64,000 nucleotides of DNA from assembly GCF_011386835.1 (NCBI RefSeq), contig NC_088791.1, positions 8,928,998-8,992,997 on the forward strand, given 5' to 3'. Origin of the DNA: Chrysemys picta bellii. Its lineage: Eukaryota; Chordata; Testudines; Emydidae. The position numbers and the translations under genes were made by a program. Below, piece after piece: positions 10,992 to 23,347 of the stretch. Numbering within the stretch: the stretch's first letter is position 1; each line of letters opens with the position of its first letter. A model generated the notes under the pieces. It searched no databases. It saw only the letters and a list, made by a program, of their open reading frames with translations, and was not told the DNA's origin.

Positions 10992-12047
10992 AAGCATCAC
11001 AAAGGAAGAAAGGACAGAGGACAGAATAGAGGAGATCCACAAGGGAAGGGAGCGAGAGAGGAGAGGGAAAAGCTTTAGAATTGGAACAGAGCAGATGACA
11101 TTCAAGAGGGTCACGGTGCTCAGAAAATGAACCAGGAGATTGAAGTGTTTTGGTGGAAATGCTGACTTTGAAAACATTCCTTGATCTATTTTCCCACCAT
11201 ACAACTGTTTTCTTCACAAGGCCAAAACACCAACTATTTAAAGAATGGGAATCATCTTCCACTGAAAAGGAGAGAACACACATTTGAAACACACACAAAC
11301 AATCCCCTCTCCTGTAAGCCCTCAATTTTCTGGCATATTAACGCGTTTCCGATAACAACGATAATCTATAAAATGTTTAGAAAATGTGGTGCATGGTGAA
11401 GAGATGGCCATGGCACAAATTTATCTTTTTAAACTTGCTCAGATTATAAATTTCTTACACAAAGTTTGTTTCTAATATAATATAGAATCTGGCTCAACAT
11501 GCTCTTGTACTCTCCAGAGCACATCCTCAGCTGGTGTAATACCAATGGCTTCAGTGGAGCTACACTGATCTACACCACCCAAAGATCTGGTCGTAGGTTC
11601 CCCTGACAATGATTAAGAGTACTGTGATGAAGTGGGACTGTTCTTAATGTTTCCTCTGAATACTGTACAGGTGCCTCCATTTCCCCTATGCATTTCATAA
11701 GTCTCTAGGTGGTGGGATAAGGGGTGTAATTGTTGCAGAGCAAAGGGCCAGTGTACATAAATGGCCGACACACTGTCTCCTGGCAACTAATGGCCTGGGC
11801 CCTTCTCCCCTGCAAGGTGATAGCTAAAGGTGTTGGAGAACAAAGGGATCAGGTGACCTCCTGGCCCGGGAAAGGGACAAAGCCCAGAGGAGGAGGGGCT
11901 TGAGGGTGAGTCAGTTTGGGGCTGGCTGGGGATGTGGAGTGAGGTGCAGACTTGGTTGTCTGGCTCACTGCCCCCTGAAATGGACCTGGCTGAGGGGTCC
12001 TGTTCTCTATACCTACAAGCTCTGTTTTAAACCGTGTTCCTGTCATC

Positions 12048-12053
12048 TAATAA
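12048..12053 (+). promoter_or_regulatory. LTR polyadenylation signal AATAAA
   Basis: AATAAA within TCTAATAAACCTCTG, placed about two-thirds through the LTR as expected for the R region of a retroviral LTR. Function is inferred. Confidence 0.6.
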
Positions 12054-12274
12054 ACCTCTGTTTTACTGACTGGCTAAGAGTCACGTCTGACTGTGAAGTT
12101 GGGGTGCAGGACCCTCTGGCTTCCCCAGGACCCTGCCTTGGTGGACTCACTGTGGGAAGCGCACGGAGAGGCAGAGGATGCTGAATGCTCCAAAGGTCAG
12201 ACCCAGGAAGGTGAAGCCGTGTGAGCTTCTTGCCCTGCAGACAGTCTGCTCACAGAGAGGAGACTTCACCAGAG

Positions 12275-12464
12275 TCATAGAATCATAGAATATCAGGGTT
12301 GGAAGGGACCTCAGGAGGTCATCTAGTCCAACCCCCTGCTCAAAGCAGGACCAATCCCTAGAAAGATTTTTACCCCAGATCCCTAACTGGCCCCCTCAAG
12401 GATTGAACTCACAACCCTGGGTTTAGCAGGCCAATGCTCAAACCACTGAACTATCCCTCCCCCC
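12275..12464 (-). mobile_element. tRNA-headed SINE with CR1-like 3' tail
   Basis: Read on the minus strand, the head is GGGGGGAGGGATAGTTCAGTGG with a B-box-like GGTTGTGAGTTCAATCC, derived from a tRNA. The tail (GGTTGGACTAGATGACCTCC...ATTCTATGATTCTATGA) matches the 3' end of the CR1 LINEs in this window. Sharing the tail lets such SINEs use CR1 machinery. It sits inside the LTR at 11623-12517 and is therefore younger than the LTR. Confidence 0.9.
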
Positions 12465-13015
12465 TGATTGGCTTCGTAGGGAGCAGTTCCAGAGCATCGC
12501 CCGGGGACTCCGTGACAAGTACTAAGCAAACAGGGCAGCCCTAATAGCTCAAAGGCAACTTTGCAAATCAAAATCCACTTTAATGAAGGGAAAGTTGGTC
12601 AGGGATTACCTCCAGCACTAGAGTCCCAGAACCTTTAAATGCCACTTGGACAGCAACCACCAGAGCTGGGTAGAAGAGACCCTTATTTAATACCTTTTAC
12701 CATGCAGCATCCTCACCATGGTAATGAAACATCCACATTTGAGCCTAAATTTCAGTGTGAAATCTGAAGTCATAACATCTTGGCCTACAGGGCAATAGTG
12801 ATACAAATTGAGCCAGGCTGTATTCCAGTGGGAAAATAGATAGATAATTCTTCTGAATAGTTTTTCATGGTACATAAGCTTTTGATTCAGGACCCCATTT
12901 CTCTTCTAAGCACTCCTTTCATTCCCTTCATTGATTTATGACTTTGTTGAAGAGGTGTGGCTAAATCCCCTGAAAATCTCAAGCTATACCTTCTTTCATG
13001 ATGCCTTTCACCAAG

Positions 13016-13490
13016 GGCATATCTACATGGACCAGAATAGCTATTGTGGAATAGTTTCCACAAACTATTCTGGAACAGTTCTTCATGTGGACACTCTTAT
13101 ACTAGAATAAGAGTGTTGAGACCGGGAGCTATTCTGGAATAGCTATAGCAACTCAGGCTAGGTCTACACTACCCGCCTGAATCGGTGGGTAGAAATCGAC
13201 CTCTCGGGGATCGATTTATCGCGTCCTGTCGGGATGCGACAATCGATCCCCGAATCGACGCTCATACTCCACCAGCGGAGGTGGGAGTAAGCGCCATCGA
13301 CAGAAAGCCGCAGAAGTCGATTTTGCCGCCGTCCTCACAGCGGGGTAAGTCGGCTGCGATACGTCGAATTCAGCTACGCTATTCACGTAGCTGAATTTGC
13401 GTATCTTAAATCGACTCCCCCCTGTAGTGTAGATGTACTCTCAGTTCATACCTCACCTTATTCTGGAATAACTTCCCCATGTGGAGAAGC
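13016..13490. mobile_element. Old foldback MITE around CCAGAATAGCTATT words
   Basis: AGGGCATATCTACATGG at the left and CCATGTGGAGAAGCT at the right are roughly inverted, and the left part contains repeated, partly inverted words such as GAATAGCTATTGTGGAATAG and CTATTCTGGAATAGCTATAG. A second MITE (13157-13439) has inserted into it. Edges are approximate. Confidence 0.5.
13157..13439. mobile_element. CpG-rich foldback MITE nested in older MITE
   Basis: Ends carry inverted GGTCTACACTAC / GTAGTGTAGATG. Inside are two hairpins: one with arms CGGGGATCGAT/ATCGATCCCCG near 13205-13255, and one with perfect 12-bp arms AATTCAGCTACG/CGTAGCTGAATT near 13370-13397. A 5-bp flank CTCAG occurs on both sides, which could be a TSD. 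CpG content is high compared with the surrounding DNA, suggesting a young copy. Confidence 0.65.
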
Positions 13491-14807
13491 TCTAGCTGTA
13501 TGCTAGACTCTATACTTATTCCCCTTTCCAAGAATTCTAGCTATAACATGTTCTCTCACCATACTGTGTTTGTTTGGGTTTCCTCTGTACTGCATGTTAT
13601 CTGCTTGGCTATTAGTCAGTCAGATATTTTGTGCCAAGGATAAAATAGTCTCCTGGTTCAAATCAATGAGTCTGACGCACCATTGTGTTATTCCAGTTTT
13701 ATGCTGATGTAATTTCACTGAAATTAAAGCGGTGTTACACCAGAGCAGTAGTAAAACAGGCCAAATATCTCCAGCTCTGAGCAGTTAAAAACAGATTCGC
13801 CTAATGTATATTAGATGCCATATTACAACAACACTATGCTTATGAACTACACACATGAACTACTTATGTATAACAAATAGGCACCAAAGCATCTGATTCA
13901 GCTCCCAGAGACACCCATAAACTTCAACAAGATTTGGATCAGGCCCAAAAAGGCTCTTTTTATAATTACCATTTCTCAAAGAATTATTTTGGAAACTAAA
14001 GTTAAATAAAATCAATAGTAAGAAAATCATTTTTCTAGGGTTGGCAGCACATTCAGTTAACATCAATCATCAATGTGGGAGAGGAGGGAAATGTGAGGAA
14101 GACTCATGTCCACATTCTGAGAGATTGATTTCAAAATCATGGCACTCCACCAGCGGCATCTTGTAAATAACAAACAAAAATAATAATAGAACCAAGAGGA
14201 CCCCTGGTAAAAACAATTAAACTTTAAAGATATCGGGATGTCAAATTTTTCCTGTAAATCTTGAAAACCTTAGAACAGAATATTGACAAAATGACGGCCT
14301 CTATACCTAAAAATAAGGGTAAAAAATGTATGAAGGCATTAAATGTATGAAGACATGGGTAATGGATGGCTTAGTGAACACCTGAATAACTAAAAATGGA
14401 GCAGCTGTCTTCATTTAAACTGAGGTCGATCAATACAGCTGTTTATTATAGTGGTTTTTATAAAAGCCTCTCATACTTTATTTCTTTATGGCACCCAGAT
14501 ACTACAGAGGTGGATGTCATATATTAAGAAGAAACGATGCCACTCATCTTGTTAATCTGTGAAATGCTTTAACATGTGCAAGTGTGAAAAGTTCATCCAC
14601 TGCTTCCATGGTCAGGAAATAAAATATATTTAGGCAAACAGCAGGATTTAGAGGTCATTTGTTCTGTGGGTCCATGACACAAATATTCTTTGAAATCCAT
14701 TCAAGGCTTGGTAGAAATTTTACTCAATTATATTTAGCTTACAGGGTGGAGGTGAGGGAAGAATTTTTCCATGAAAATGAAGTCAGAGTCAGGATTCCTG
14801 TAGACTG
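13491..14807. other. No gene or clear repeat recognised
   Basis: AT-rich DNA without supportable features; the ORF at 13860-14066 (minus) has no recognisable domain. Confidence 0.4.
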
Positions 14808-14988
14808 TTCTAAACCACCTAGGGAGGTGGTGGAGTCTCCTTCCTTGGAGGTTTTTAAGGCCCGGCTTGACAAAGCCCTGGCTGGGATGATTTAGCTGGG
14901 AATTGGTCCTGCTTTGAGCAGGGGGTTGGACTAGATGACCTCTTGAGGTCCCTTCCAACTCTGATATTCTATGATTCTATGATTCTAA
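14808..14988 (+). mobile_element. CR1 LINE 3' end
   Basis: Encodes the last CR1 ORF2 residues ([20 protein letters not shown]...LAGMI, stop at 14893-14895) followed by the short CR1 3' UTR and the octamer repeat ATTCTATGATTCTATG. Severely 5'-truncated, as is usual for CR1. Confidence 0.9.
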
Positions 14989-15190
14989 GTTCCAAAAGTA
15001 ACTGTTTAGGTCCATTTTACAACTTGTATGTCCAAGGAATGTACTTTCTGTATAGATAGATAAATAAATGACAGTCAAATGCTCTTACTTTCTTCTCAAT
15101 GGTGAGGTGTAAAGATGGTCTTTATTAAACCCCCTATTCTCCACAGTGAAAGCTTTGCATCAAAGCGACCATCTACCTGACTGCATCCTG

Positions 15191-15305
15191 TATGCAGTGT
15201 AGCTGTAGCCATATCGGTCCCACGACATTAAGGAGACAAGGTGGGTGAGTTAATGTCTCTCACCAACAGAAGTTGGTCCAATAACAGATATTACCTCACC
15301 CATCT
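15191..15305. mobile_element. Penelope-like element foldback, family B
   Basis: A minus-oriented family B end (TATGCAGTGTAGCTGTAGCC...GGTGGGTGAG) joined to a plus-oriented stretch (CTCACCAACAGAAGTTGGTC...ACCTCACCCATCT). Perfect 13-bp TSD TGACTGCATCCTG at 15178-15190 and 15306-15318. Confidence 0.85.
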
Positions 15306-15318
15306 TGACTGCATCCTG

Positions 15319-17604
15319 GACAGATAGAGTGGACACCAATGAAATATTAACAGCTAACAACACTTTTCACACCATGTTATGTAAGACTCTACGGAGATAT
15401 TTTATTCCAAATGTAGGACCCCATCAAAGCCCACTGAGATTTAGAGAATGACACCCACTGAGTTTACAATATCTCAGACACCATCTCACAGTAATTGTCA
15501 GTAGATGTTGATGGCAACCAATTTGTTGCCATTCATACCCAATTAACTCCATTCCTCCACCAGCTATAGAGAAACTACAGAGCATATGAAGTTATTCCTG
15601 ATGATATTTTGGAAACAAAGTGCCATAGCCTCAGCTTTTCATCCATTGTTACTCGGCATAACCAAACATTCCAAAATATTTTTTCTTACCAGAGGCACTG
15701 TAATTGAAGTGCAACTTGATTGTGTTTTAAAACAGAAAGGTTTCATTTATTCCTTCTTCTAATTTCCAAAAAATGTATTACCAACTGTGACAGGCTGTAC
15801 CCTTTAACAATGGATTTTGTACAAAGTTGCCTTCTGAGGCATCATTTGAAAACTCATAATATGCTGAATATTATTGTCCTGGTAAAATGTGTGTGGCAAC
15901 ATTGTAAGTAAAGTTACAAAATTCTGATGTATAAGGTATGTTCCAACTCTGGGGAAACAACTTCAAACCAATTCCCTAGAGACAAAAGGTTAGCCAACAC
16001 CTTAGCCAGGTGCCAGCACAATCAAATGGACTATCACCACATTACTTCTCCTTCACCTCATGCCACCCTTTAACCTTCATTGTATTACCAGCTTCTAGAC
16101 CTTTGAGCAGGAAGGCATGGGAATTAAACCAATTTCTCCCACCTGCCAGTGGGTCAGCTCTTGCTGCTGCATATTTACATTTTTTAAAGCTCACAGAGTG
16201 TACTCCGGACTTTACAGTTTGCTGCCCCAAATGAGGCAGTTCCTTGCAGAAGCTGAACAAAAAGGTAGTCCTACGGCAGTGCAAACAGTGTGGTCAAACA
16301 TGGTACATGCTTGAGTGGCCAAAATGCTGCAATTGAGAATGGCCAGAATGAAGTGCCTTTTTGTTTTTTAAACAGGAAGAAGACCAAAGGGGTGAGAATG
16401 ACATGACTGTAGGATGAATGGTGTATGAGCTTCCTAATGAGGGGAAAGGAGGAGAGGGATTGAAGAAACTGGTCCCTCCCCCATCAATTCTATTCTTCCT
16501 CTTCCTCTAAAAATAGACATGGCTGGCAATGGCTCAGCATAAGGGGCTCTTTTCATCTCCTCTGTTTCACCACAGCCAGAAAGATCCTGTAACCCAAACC
16601 CTCCCTCGTACACATTCTGGGACTCCAAGAGAAGGCACCAAGTATGCTCTTTGTGTCCCGACAGCAAACCTAGAAGTCAGTCAGGTTGGATAGCGCCTGT
16701 GATTCCACTAATGAGAACGAGGCAGGTGCAGGCAGCCACGAATATTGGAATCAGCATATCATCGCTCGTTCCAAGGAGGCTATTCAAACCCCACCCCACG
16801 CCTCCCAGAAGAGTATACAACCTCAACAAATAGAGGCCTACCGTGCCTCAGAGGTAACATGGGTGGTCCTGTGAGTCCACCAGTTGGACACCTCCCAAAT
16901 ACCACCAATCATAGAGGCGTTCTACAGAGATGATAGAGCAACAATTGCCCAGTAAAAAGCAAAACTGATTTTATCAGATGCATTTGTCTGGTCATAATCC
17001 TCCAGCATTGGGACTTCAATTTCCCTCTCCATTGTGTAGCAAGGGCAGAAGAAAAAACTCTACAGTGGTTTTGCTGATGCTGCCCTTCCCTCTAAAAATA
17101 GCCAACCCAAACTATTTCTGCAAGATGTCTTTCATGTGCTCTATGAATAGCCTGTGTGAAATGGCTCCTATATACAGAAGGATAGAGACAGCTCTATTCT
17201 CACATACAGGAAATGATTTATTTAGCCAAAATGAAAAGAAATTTAACAGGCTATAGACAACTGGGAATTCCAACTGTCTGAGTGAGATGTAAATTACATC
17301 TGTTTTTATAGTGTGGGCCCTTCTTGGAAAAGGGCCTATGCAAAAACGGCACCTTCTTACTCAACAGATCTGCTCCCAGGGTGTATTCTATCTGATGCTT
17401 AGGCTGGTGCAAAATTTTCTATCAAAACAGTTTTTGATGGAAAATAGGATTTTTGACTAAATGATATATTTTTTCTAAAAAATGGCTGCTTTCCATAGAA
17501 AAATGCAACTTTTTATGGAAAAGCCAAATGCCCAAACATTGAAATGTTCAGTCTGGAAATGCTGCTGTGATGTTTTGTGGGAGTTGCAATTTGGGTGCTT
17601 TGTT
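15319..17604. other. Unclassified; possible old LTR-like material
   Basis: The stretch from 15787 (TGTGACAGGCTGTACCC...) to about 16400 has a repeat-like look, but I found no matching end or TSD. ORFs at 16010-16933 overlap each other in several frames and none shows a domain. Confidence 0.25.
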
Positions 17605-17607
17605 CCC

Positions 17608-17750
17608 CCCATTTTCCTGTATGGGCCAGGTTTCCCAGCTGGATTACATTTCCCATCATGCACCATGCTGACTCAGCAAAAACAAGAGACCATTGTGCAT
17701 CAATGGAAATGTAGTCTAGCCAAGAAGCTTGGCCCATAAGGAGAATGGGA
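17608..17750. repeat. Foldback repeat with ~55-bp diverged arms
   Basis: Left arm about 17608-17662 (CCATTTTCCTGTATGGGCC...) and right arm about 17695-17750 (...GGCCCATAAGGAGAATGGG) are inverted, roughly 80% alike by eye, with a loop of about 32 bases. This looks like an old MITE; a CR1 3' end begins about 37 bp downstream. Confidence 0.6.
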
Positions 17751-17786
17751 GCCTCTACTGCTGACACGTCTGAAACATCTTATTTG

Positions 17787-18236
17787 ACATTGGTGAGGCC
17801 TCATCTGGAATACTGTGTCTGGTTTTGGGCCCCACACTACAAGAAGGAGGTGGAAAAATTGGAAAGAGTCCAACGGAGGGCAACAAAAATGATTAGGGGT
17901 CTGGAGCACATGACTTATGAGGAGAGGCTGAGGGAACTGGGATTGTTTAGTCTTCAGAAGAGTAGACTGAGGGGGGATTTGATAGCAGCCTTCAACTACC
18001 TGAAGGGGGGTTCCAAAGAGGATGGAGCTCGGCTGTTCTCAGTGGTGGCAGATGACAGAACAAGGAGCAATGGTCTCAAGTTGCAGTGGGGGAGGTCCAG
18101 GTTGGATATTAGGAAACACTATTTCACTAGGAGGGTGGTGAAGCACTGGAATGCGTTACCTAGGGAGGTGGTGGAGTCTCCTTCCTTGGAGGTTTTTAAG
18201 GCCCGGATTGACAAAGCCCTGGCTGGGATGATTTAG
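17787..18236 (+). CDS. CR1 ORF2 C-terminal fragment (reverse transcriptase thumb and beyond)
   Basis: About 149 codons beginning with [20 protein letters not shown], then [38 protein letters not shown] and the terminal LAGMI. This is the part of CR1 ORF2 after the palm domain; the endonuclease, fingers and FADD box are missing by 5' truncation. The frame is fully open. An ATG at 17745 lies in flanking DNA and is not a LINE start, so no product is expected. Confidence 0.85.
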   Translation, partial: TLVRPHLEYCVWFWAPHYKKEVEKLERVQRRATKMIRGLEHMTYEERLRELGLFSLQKSRLRGDLIAAFNYLKGGSKEDGARLFSVVADDRTRSNGLKLQWGRSRLDIRKHYFTRRVVKHWNALPREVVESPSLEVFKARIDKALAGMI

Positions 18237-18316
18237 TTGGGAATTGGTCCTGTTTTGAGCAGGGGGTTGGACTAGATGACCTCTTGAGGTCCCTTCCAAC
18301 CCTGATATTCTATGAT
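17787..18316 (+). mobile_element. CR1 LINE 3' end, 5'-truncated
   Basis: Carries the C-terminal coding part of CR1 ORF2 followed by the 3' UTR (GGGGGTTGGACTAGATGACC...) and a short TTCTATGA end. It is nearly the same subfamily as the minus-strand copy at 41761-42575. Confidence 0.92.
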
Positions 18317-20174
18317 CAGTCTTAATTGTGTTTCACTCCTGCACAGTCAATACAGCTCTGGGAGACTGAGTTGGAGTCTTTTCCTTCTTGTGCATCAGTT
18401 ACTGAATTATTTACTAATCACCTATATCTGAGCAAACCCACTGAACAAGGCTGCAAGGCATTACTGAGGGAATATTTTAAGACAATATGGCTGGCATGGT
18501 TGTAATTAAGGACATACGATAGCCTGCAGAATCTTTCTTACTTTCTTTTAACTGATGATGATGGAGCGAAGAAGTAAAGATTCCAGGTTGCTTGCAGGGC
18601 TGGCAATTAGAAGGAAAAAAGACAATTTTTCCACCCACAGAAAATGCTACCAGCAATACAGACAGGTTAAAAAGGACATTATTATAAACAAATTCCCTTA
18701 CATGGGTTACTGAATTAAATACCTTTAATTTTTACAAATTATTACATTATTTATTTATGCACTTCTCTCAAGCTTGGAGAATGAAAACAGAGAACAGTTT
18801 CTATCCAGTTTCACTTACTATCTCTCAGTCATTAAAACAATGCAATGTGTGCACTGTATCCAAATATAATGGGGACGTGCAATTCTTAACCATTTCCCTT
18901 GCAAGTGCAGATCTACTATGAAAAGTGGCTGTAAAAGGAGGATGTCACCGTTGCAGGGCTTGCTGCATTTCTTTCCCCTTTCTGGTCTCTCTGAGTGCAC
19001 CCAGCTCAGCTCTCGGGCCTCTTGCCCTTAGCTGTATCAGTGAGGACTTTTGCAATTCTCCCAATCTTAGACTGGAACATGGATCAGGTTATCCCAAGCA
19101 TACGAACCGCTTACTACCCGGCAGGCCTGATTTGGTTTGGAGCACCTGTGATCAGAGAAATAGCGACCAACAGCATTCTTAAAACAAACACTCGCCAGCC
19201 TGCACAGGCAACCTTAACTCTGGCACTTGCTAACTTCTTGATTTTCAACCTTAATAAAATTTTAACATGGATTTTTTTATATAATACATATGGGATATAT
19301 ATAGACACCCCCCCTTCCCCTTTCTCTCTCAGTCTTCATTTATGTGAGTTATGGGTTCAGCTTAAAAACCCCAAATTAGCCTTCAACAGCAGGTTTTGGA
19401 CAGTAAGATATACAGGAAATATATAGCCCTGAACTTCGACTTGCCATCAAGGAAGGAAGAAATGCAGGCTAGCGTTCGATCTCTCAGTTCTAGCTGCCCA
19501 GACTTCTGATTTGAGGATGATTTGATGTTTTCAGATTTAGCTAATGTGGCTGTGCATTCCCCACTCCCAGTCTCATTACATTCAGATCTCAGCACTAAGC
19601 ACACTGTTAAGCATTGTAATTCTTTCTTTATTAGATTCAGGTATATAAATAGGATCCCAGGGAGCACTGTGAATTTTGATCATTATTTCTGTACTCGAGC
19701 TGTGTTCATCTGCCTACTGAGAAGATGATCACTGACTTACCCTGCACCCCTGTGGGACCCATTATTTATTATATTACATTTTATAGTGCGGAGTAAATAA
19801 ATAGCATTAAAGTGCTAAATTTATTCATCGAAATGAGTTGTGTTCATATACTGGAGCCATTCCTTAAATCAAGTAAATGCTATTAACAGGTACTCCATAA
19901 AGATGTGGAAAACATTCATTCTAATAAGGCTGTAATAAAGCAAGATGGCTACATAATGATGAAGACAACACACACGTGTGCAGAAGGGCAGTGCCACTTT
20001 GATAACTCAGCTGGCTGATATAGTTCTTGCTAACGGATGGTGTCATTACTAGAATATTAATTTCAATCATTATTATTGTGTATGTTTTAAAATTGTTATT
20101 ATTTGAATGGCTAGAGAGGTGGGAGAGGCAGATCCTATGAGTTGTGGGGAAATATAAATATGATACCACAGTCT
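18317..20174. other. No gene or clear repeat recognised
   Basis: AT-rich DNA. The 143-codon ORF at 18995-19426 and overlapping frames have no motif and no splice context. I see nothing supportable. Confidence 0.4.
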
Positions 20175-20375
20175 TCACCTTCACCAAAGCATTTTACAGC
20201 CATTACCTAATTATTTGTTATGACAGACATGGGACGGAGAGAGGTATGTGGTAGAATCTTCATTTAGTAAAAGGATGAAATGGAGGCAGAGAGGTAAAGT
20301 GGTGAGGATACAGATGGTGTCAGGGGGGGAGCTCGGATTTGAGCTCTGGCGTTCCTGGCTCCCAGTCCTCTGCTC
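20175..20375 (-). repeat. MIR-like SINE relic
   Basis: CAAAGCATTTTACAGCCATTA...GAGGCAGAGAGGTAAAGTGG...GGATTTGAGCTCTGGCG follows the reverse MIR order with heavy divergence. Confidence 0.5.
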
Positions 20376-20515
20376 CGAGGAACCAAAAAAAAAGTGACAT
20401 TGAGGAAGTATCTTTTTCAAGATACTCAGTGATTTACGAACTAAAACAGATTTAGGTTCCTCAAAATTAAATTGGTTCCAAAACCACAGGGCATACCCAT
20501 CAATGACTTGATCCT

Positions 20516-20700
20516 GGGGGAGGGATAGCTCAGTGGTTTGAGCATTGGCCTGCTAAACCCAAGGTTGTAAATTCAATCCTTGAGGGGGCCATTTAGGGAT
20601 CTGGGGCAAAAATCTGTCTGGGGATTGGTCCTGCTTTAAGCAGGGGGTTGGACTAGATGACCTCCTGAGGTCCCTTCTAACCCTGAGATTCTATGACTCT
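20516..20700 (+). mobile_element. tRNA-headed SINE with CR1-like 3' tail
   Basis: Full structure on the plus strand: GGGGGAGGGATAGCTCAGTGG head with A box, GGTTGTAAATTCAATCC B-box-like element, then the CR1-like tail GGTTGGACTAGATGACCTCC ending GATTCTATGACTCT. Same family as 12275-12464. No clear TSD. Confidence 0.9.
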
Positions 20701-22942
20701 GCTCTCACACTGGTCTTACATTGGTGCAACTCCCCTGACCTTATTAGCTACACGTGATTTACACCAGCATAAAAGAGTCAAATCAAGCCAGTCCTTCTCC
20801 GTAGTCACTGCTTTCTTTCCAATACCGAGCAAAAAACCACTCCTGTAGGTATAACCTACACTCTTGGTTCACAGTTATATTACTTTGCCTTTGGTTGTAT
20901 TTAACACGTTTTTGGGGGGTTGTGATCATTTACAACCAGGTCATTCAGATCACTGTACAGAAGCGCGTCTAAGTGGTCAAGTCAGCATGGCAAATTGCTG
21001 GTTACTGTGGTTCGGAGACCCACACTATTGAAGATCCCCTGTTCAACCAGCTGGGGACAAAGGGGCTTCTGGGAAAGAGCAGGAAAACTGGTGAGACAGC
21101 TGGCAAAACAAGCCAAAATTCTGTCCTCTACCATGAGAGGATGCGACATGTTCAGTGTGTCTGACGCCCTTCCCATTAAAGCAGTTTACAGGGAGGAGTG
21201 GCATAACAGCATAGGAAACCCTGGTATCCTTCCTTACTTGATAAATCTTTGACTGCATTAGGTTCTCTACGTGGGGGCTTTCTGGAGAGCATTCTGAGGC
21301 TGGACTTGCAGTTTCCCTCTCCAGTTTTGCCTGTTCGTTTTTTTCTCCTTTTTTGAAATGTATTAGTGAAAGTAAAATTAAAATTCCAGTCGCTCATGAG
21401 CCTCATCAGCGATTACCAGACCCCTACAGTGTGGTCCAGTACAGTGTGGAGCGTGAGTCCTTCTTGCAAACGCTGCCACTCAGTTCCTGAAATGATTTCC
21501 CTAGCTTATAGGGCTGACAAGATACTCAGTTCCCTCTCACCCCAAACACACACAAACACCCCGGGTGCAACAGGTGGAGCCTCTGGGGTAAGAGAGGGTC
21601 AAGACTTTTTTGCTTGCTTCATTTACTTTCTTCCCAAACCCAAAATTTCATCATTCATTCGAGACCAAAACCCACTGAATTGAAAGGAAGCCTTTCCACT
21701 TATTTCAACAGGCTATGAATCAAGCCCTTAGTGTCTAGATAATATTGTGACAGGCACATTATAACTACTTACATATCACAAAGACAGATAAGGATAGATA
21801 AGACAGACAGCCTGATTAGATAAGGATACTTTAGATAGAAGCGGTTTTAAATATGCATCTACACAAATGAAAAAGCCAGAGATATCAATCCAGGCCCTAG
21901 GAAGTCCTCTGTCTGTTTGAGTGAAAAAATCATTTTTCTCCCAACATCACACACTAAAATAAATGTATAAATGTTAATAAAATTTTTAAAAGGTCAGGTC
22001 ACTACTTCCTATAACATATGTCAGGGGGAACACAATACATCTCAGTATCAGGTCACCATGGGACAGCCGTGACATTAAAGAAAGGAGGAAACTGGAACTC
22101 TCTTCATCTAGAATTAGTTAGCTGGAATCATTTTGTTTTTGTCTTGGTTGCTCTGGTGTGGCGGCAAGTAAAGTTAATGGGAAATTTATCAATGCAAACC
22201 ATCAGTATGGCACAGCCGTCTACTTTGTACCAGAGAAGTCAAGCATGCGGGAAAGCACAAAGATACAAATTGCTATTAAAAATAAGACCAAGCGTTCAGC
22301 AAAGGTGTTTAGAAATTCCGATAATTGAAGTCTGATGCTGGGTGGTGAGGAAGTCCTATTAGGGGAAAGAGACTTGCATTACATAAGTATGCTCAAAGCC
22401 TAGAATCAGAGATCACCCAGTTCGAGATGTCAACTTTAAAAGGACAAGCACCAGTGCTTTCAGGGTTCATGGTCACGCACACACTGCAGTCAGAGTAATG
22501 GGCTGTGATCGTTATGTTCACCCTTCTTTTAGGGAACTGTCTCATCTCGAATGAAGGGAGTTATTTTTTGTTGTTCAAAGGCCTTCAAAGGGGGAAGATA
22601 ATATGTACTGTCAACAGAGGATGTCCAATGAGTTAAATATCTTCTCAGTATTTGAGATTGTAAAGCTGGATATATAATACGTGCAGGTCACACTGGCACG
22701 CCAAATAAATATCCAAAGTAACATTTTAAATTCATGGGGTTTGGGGTTTTTTTGGTCATTTTAGAAATTTCTGACAGAAGGTTAGTCCAGTCAGAATGCA
22801 TGATTAATTAACCCTTTAACAACTGCACTCATGCTTCATCAGAAACCTCTTAAAAACATCCCATCTGTGTCCTTTTTCATCTCCCAACATATTAAAATAA
22901 GATTTCTCTAATAATCTAAACTGAGGTGAATATTAATAGGAA
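20701..22942. other. No gene or clear repeat recognised
   Basis: A GATA/GACA-rich patch lies at 21778-21845. ORFs at 20973-21258 overlap in four frames on both strands and are not supported as genes. Confidence 0.4.
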
Positions 22943-22952
22943 GTGAGAAATG

Positions 22953-23337
22953 TCTATGAGGTCTATAAGACCTACCTCACATTCCAAAAGATCTGTAGGA
23001 CTGTCAAGATGCATGTATCACTACCCAAGCGACAAATGAACTTACTGCTGCCATCTTTATTGTTCTCCTCCCCCAGAGCCTACCAACCACCCCACAACTT
23101 AATTTACCATGTAAACGCCTCAAGACAGAGACTTTGCATGTAAAAGCAAAGAGCATATTTATGGCACTGATTGACATTTTCATGCCAAAGGCATTATGAA
23201 GCATCGTGCCAGCATCTGGAGGAGCCATCCTAGTTCACTGCTGACTCAGTGGGAAGCATGCCAACTGCTGAATCCTGGCTCTTCCTCGAAGAGGCAACTT
23301 GGTTTTAATTTGGAGCTCTCTCATCCAAGTACTAACT
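22953..23337. repeat. ~385-bp low-divergence repeat, copy 1
   Basis: Nearly identical to 31803-33040 (interrupted there by a LINE): I count about nine differences over about 385 bases. Copy 1 is flanked by GTGAGAAATG at 22943-22952 and 23338-23347, a candidate 10-bp TSD, which suggests the unit itself is mobile. A LINE begins right after the second flank. The family is unknown to me; the ORF 22943-23143 and its antisense frame are not convincing. Confidence 0.8.
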
Positions 23338-23347
23338 GTGAGAAATG

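Larger units (their letters stand above)
11623..12517 (+). mobile_element. Solo LTR with nested SINE
   Basis: Starts TGTGATGAAG and ends CTCCGTGACA (TG...CA), with a perfect 5-bp TSD AGTAC at 11618-11622 and 12518-12522. A polyadenylation signal AATAAA at 12048-12053, followed by a T-rich stretch, supports plus orientation. A minus-strand SINE at 12275-12464 interrupts it; without the SINE the LTR is about 705 bp. No internal retroviral genes adjoin it. ORFs at 11849-12184 are frames within the LTR. Confidence 0.88.

Noticed and set aside
10924..11325. Acidic or leucine/serine-run ORFs around the GAG microsatellite
   Set aside because: The runs are translations of (GAG)n or its complement; no other protein-like feature.
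15787..16400. Further solo LTR beginning TGTGACAGG
   Set aside because: No matching CA end and no TSD could be found.
18995..19426. 143-codon ORF
   Set aside because: No domain, no splice or promoter context, composition like translated noncoding DNA.
20516..20600. tRNA gene
   Set aside because: The tRNA-like head belongs to a SINE: it continues into a CR1-like tail, recurs at 12275-12464 and 60491-60702, and lacks a complete cloverleaf.
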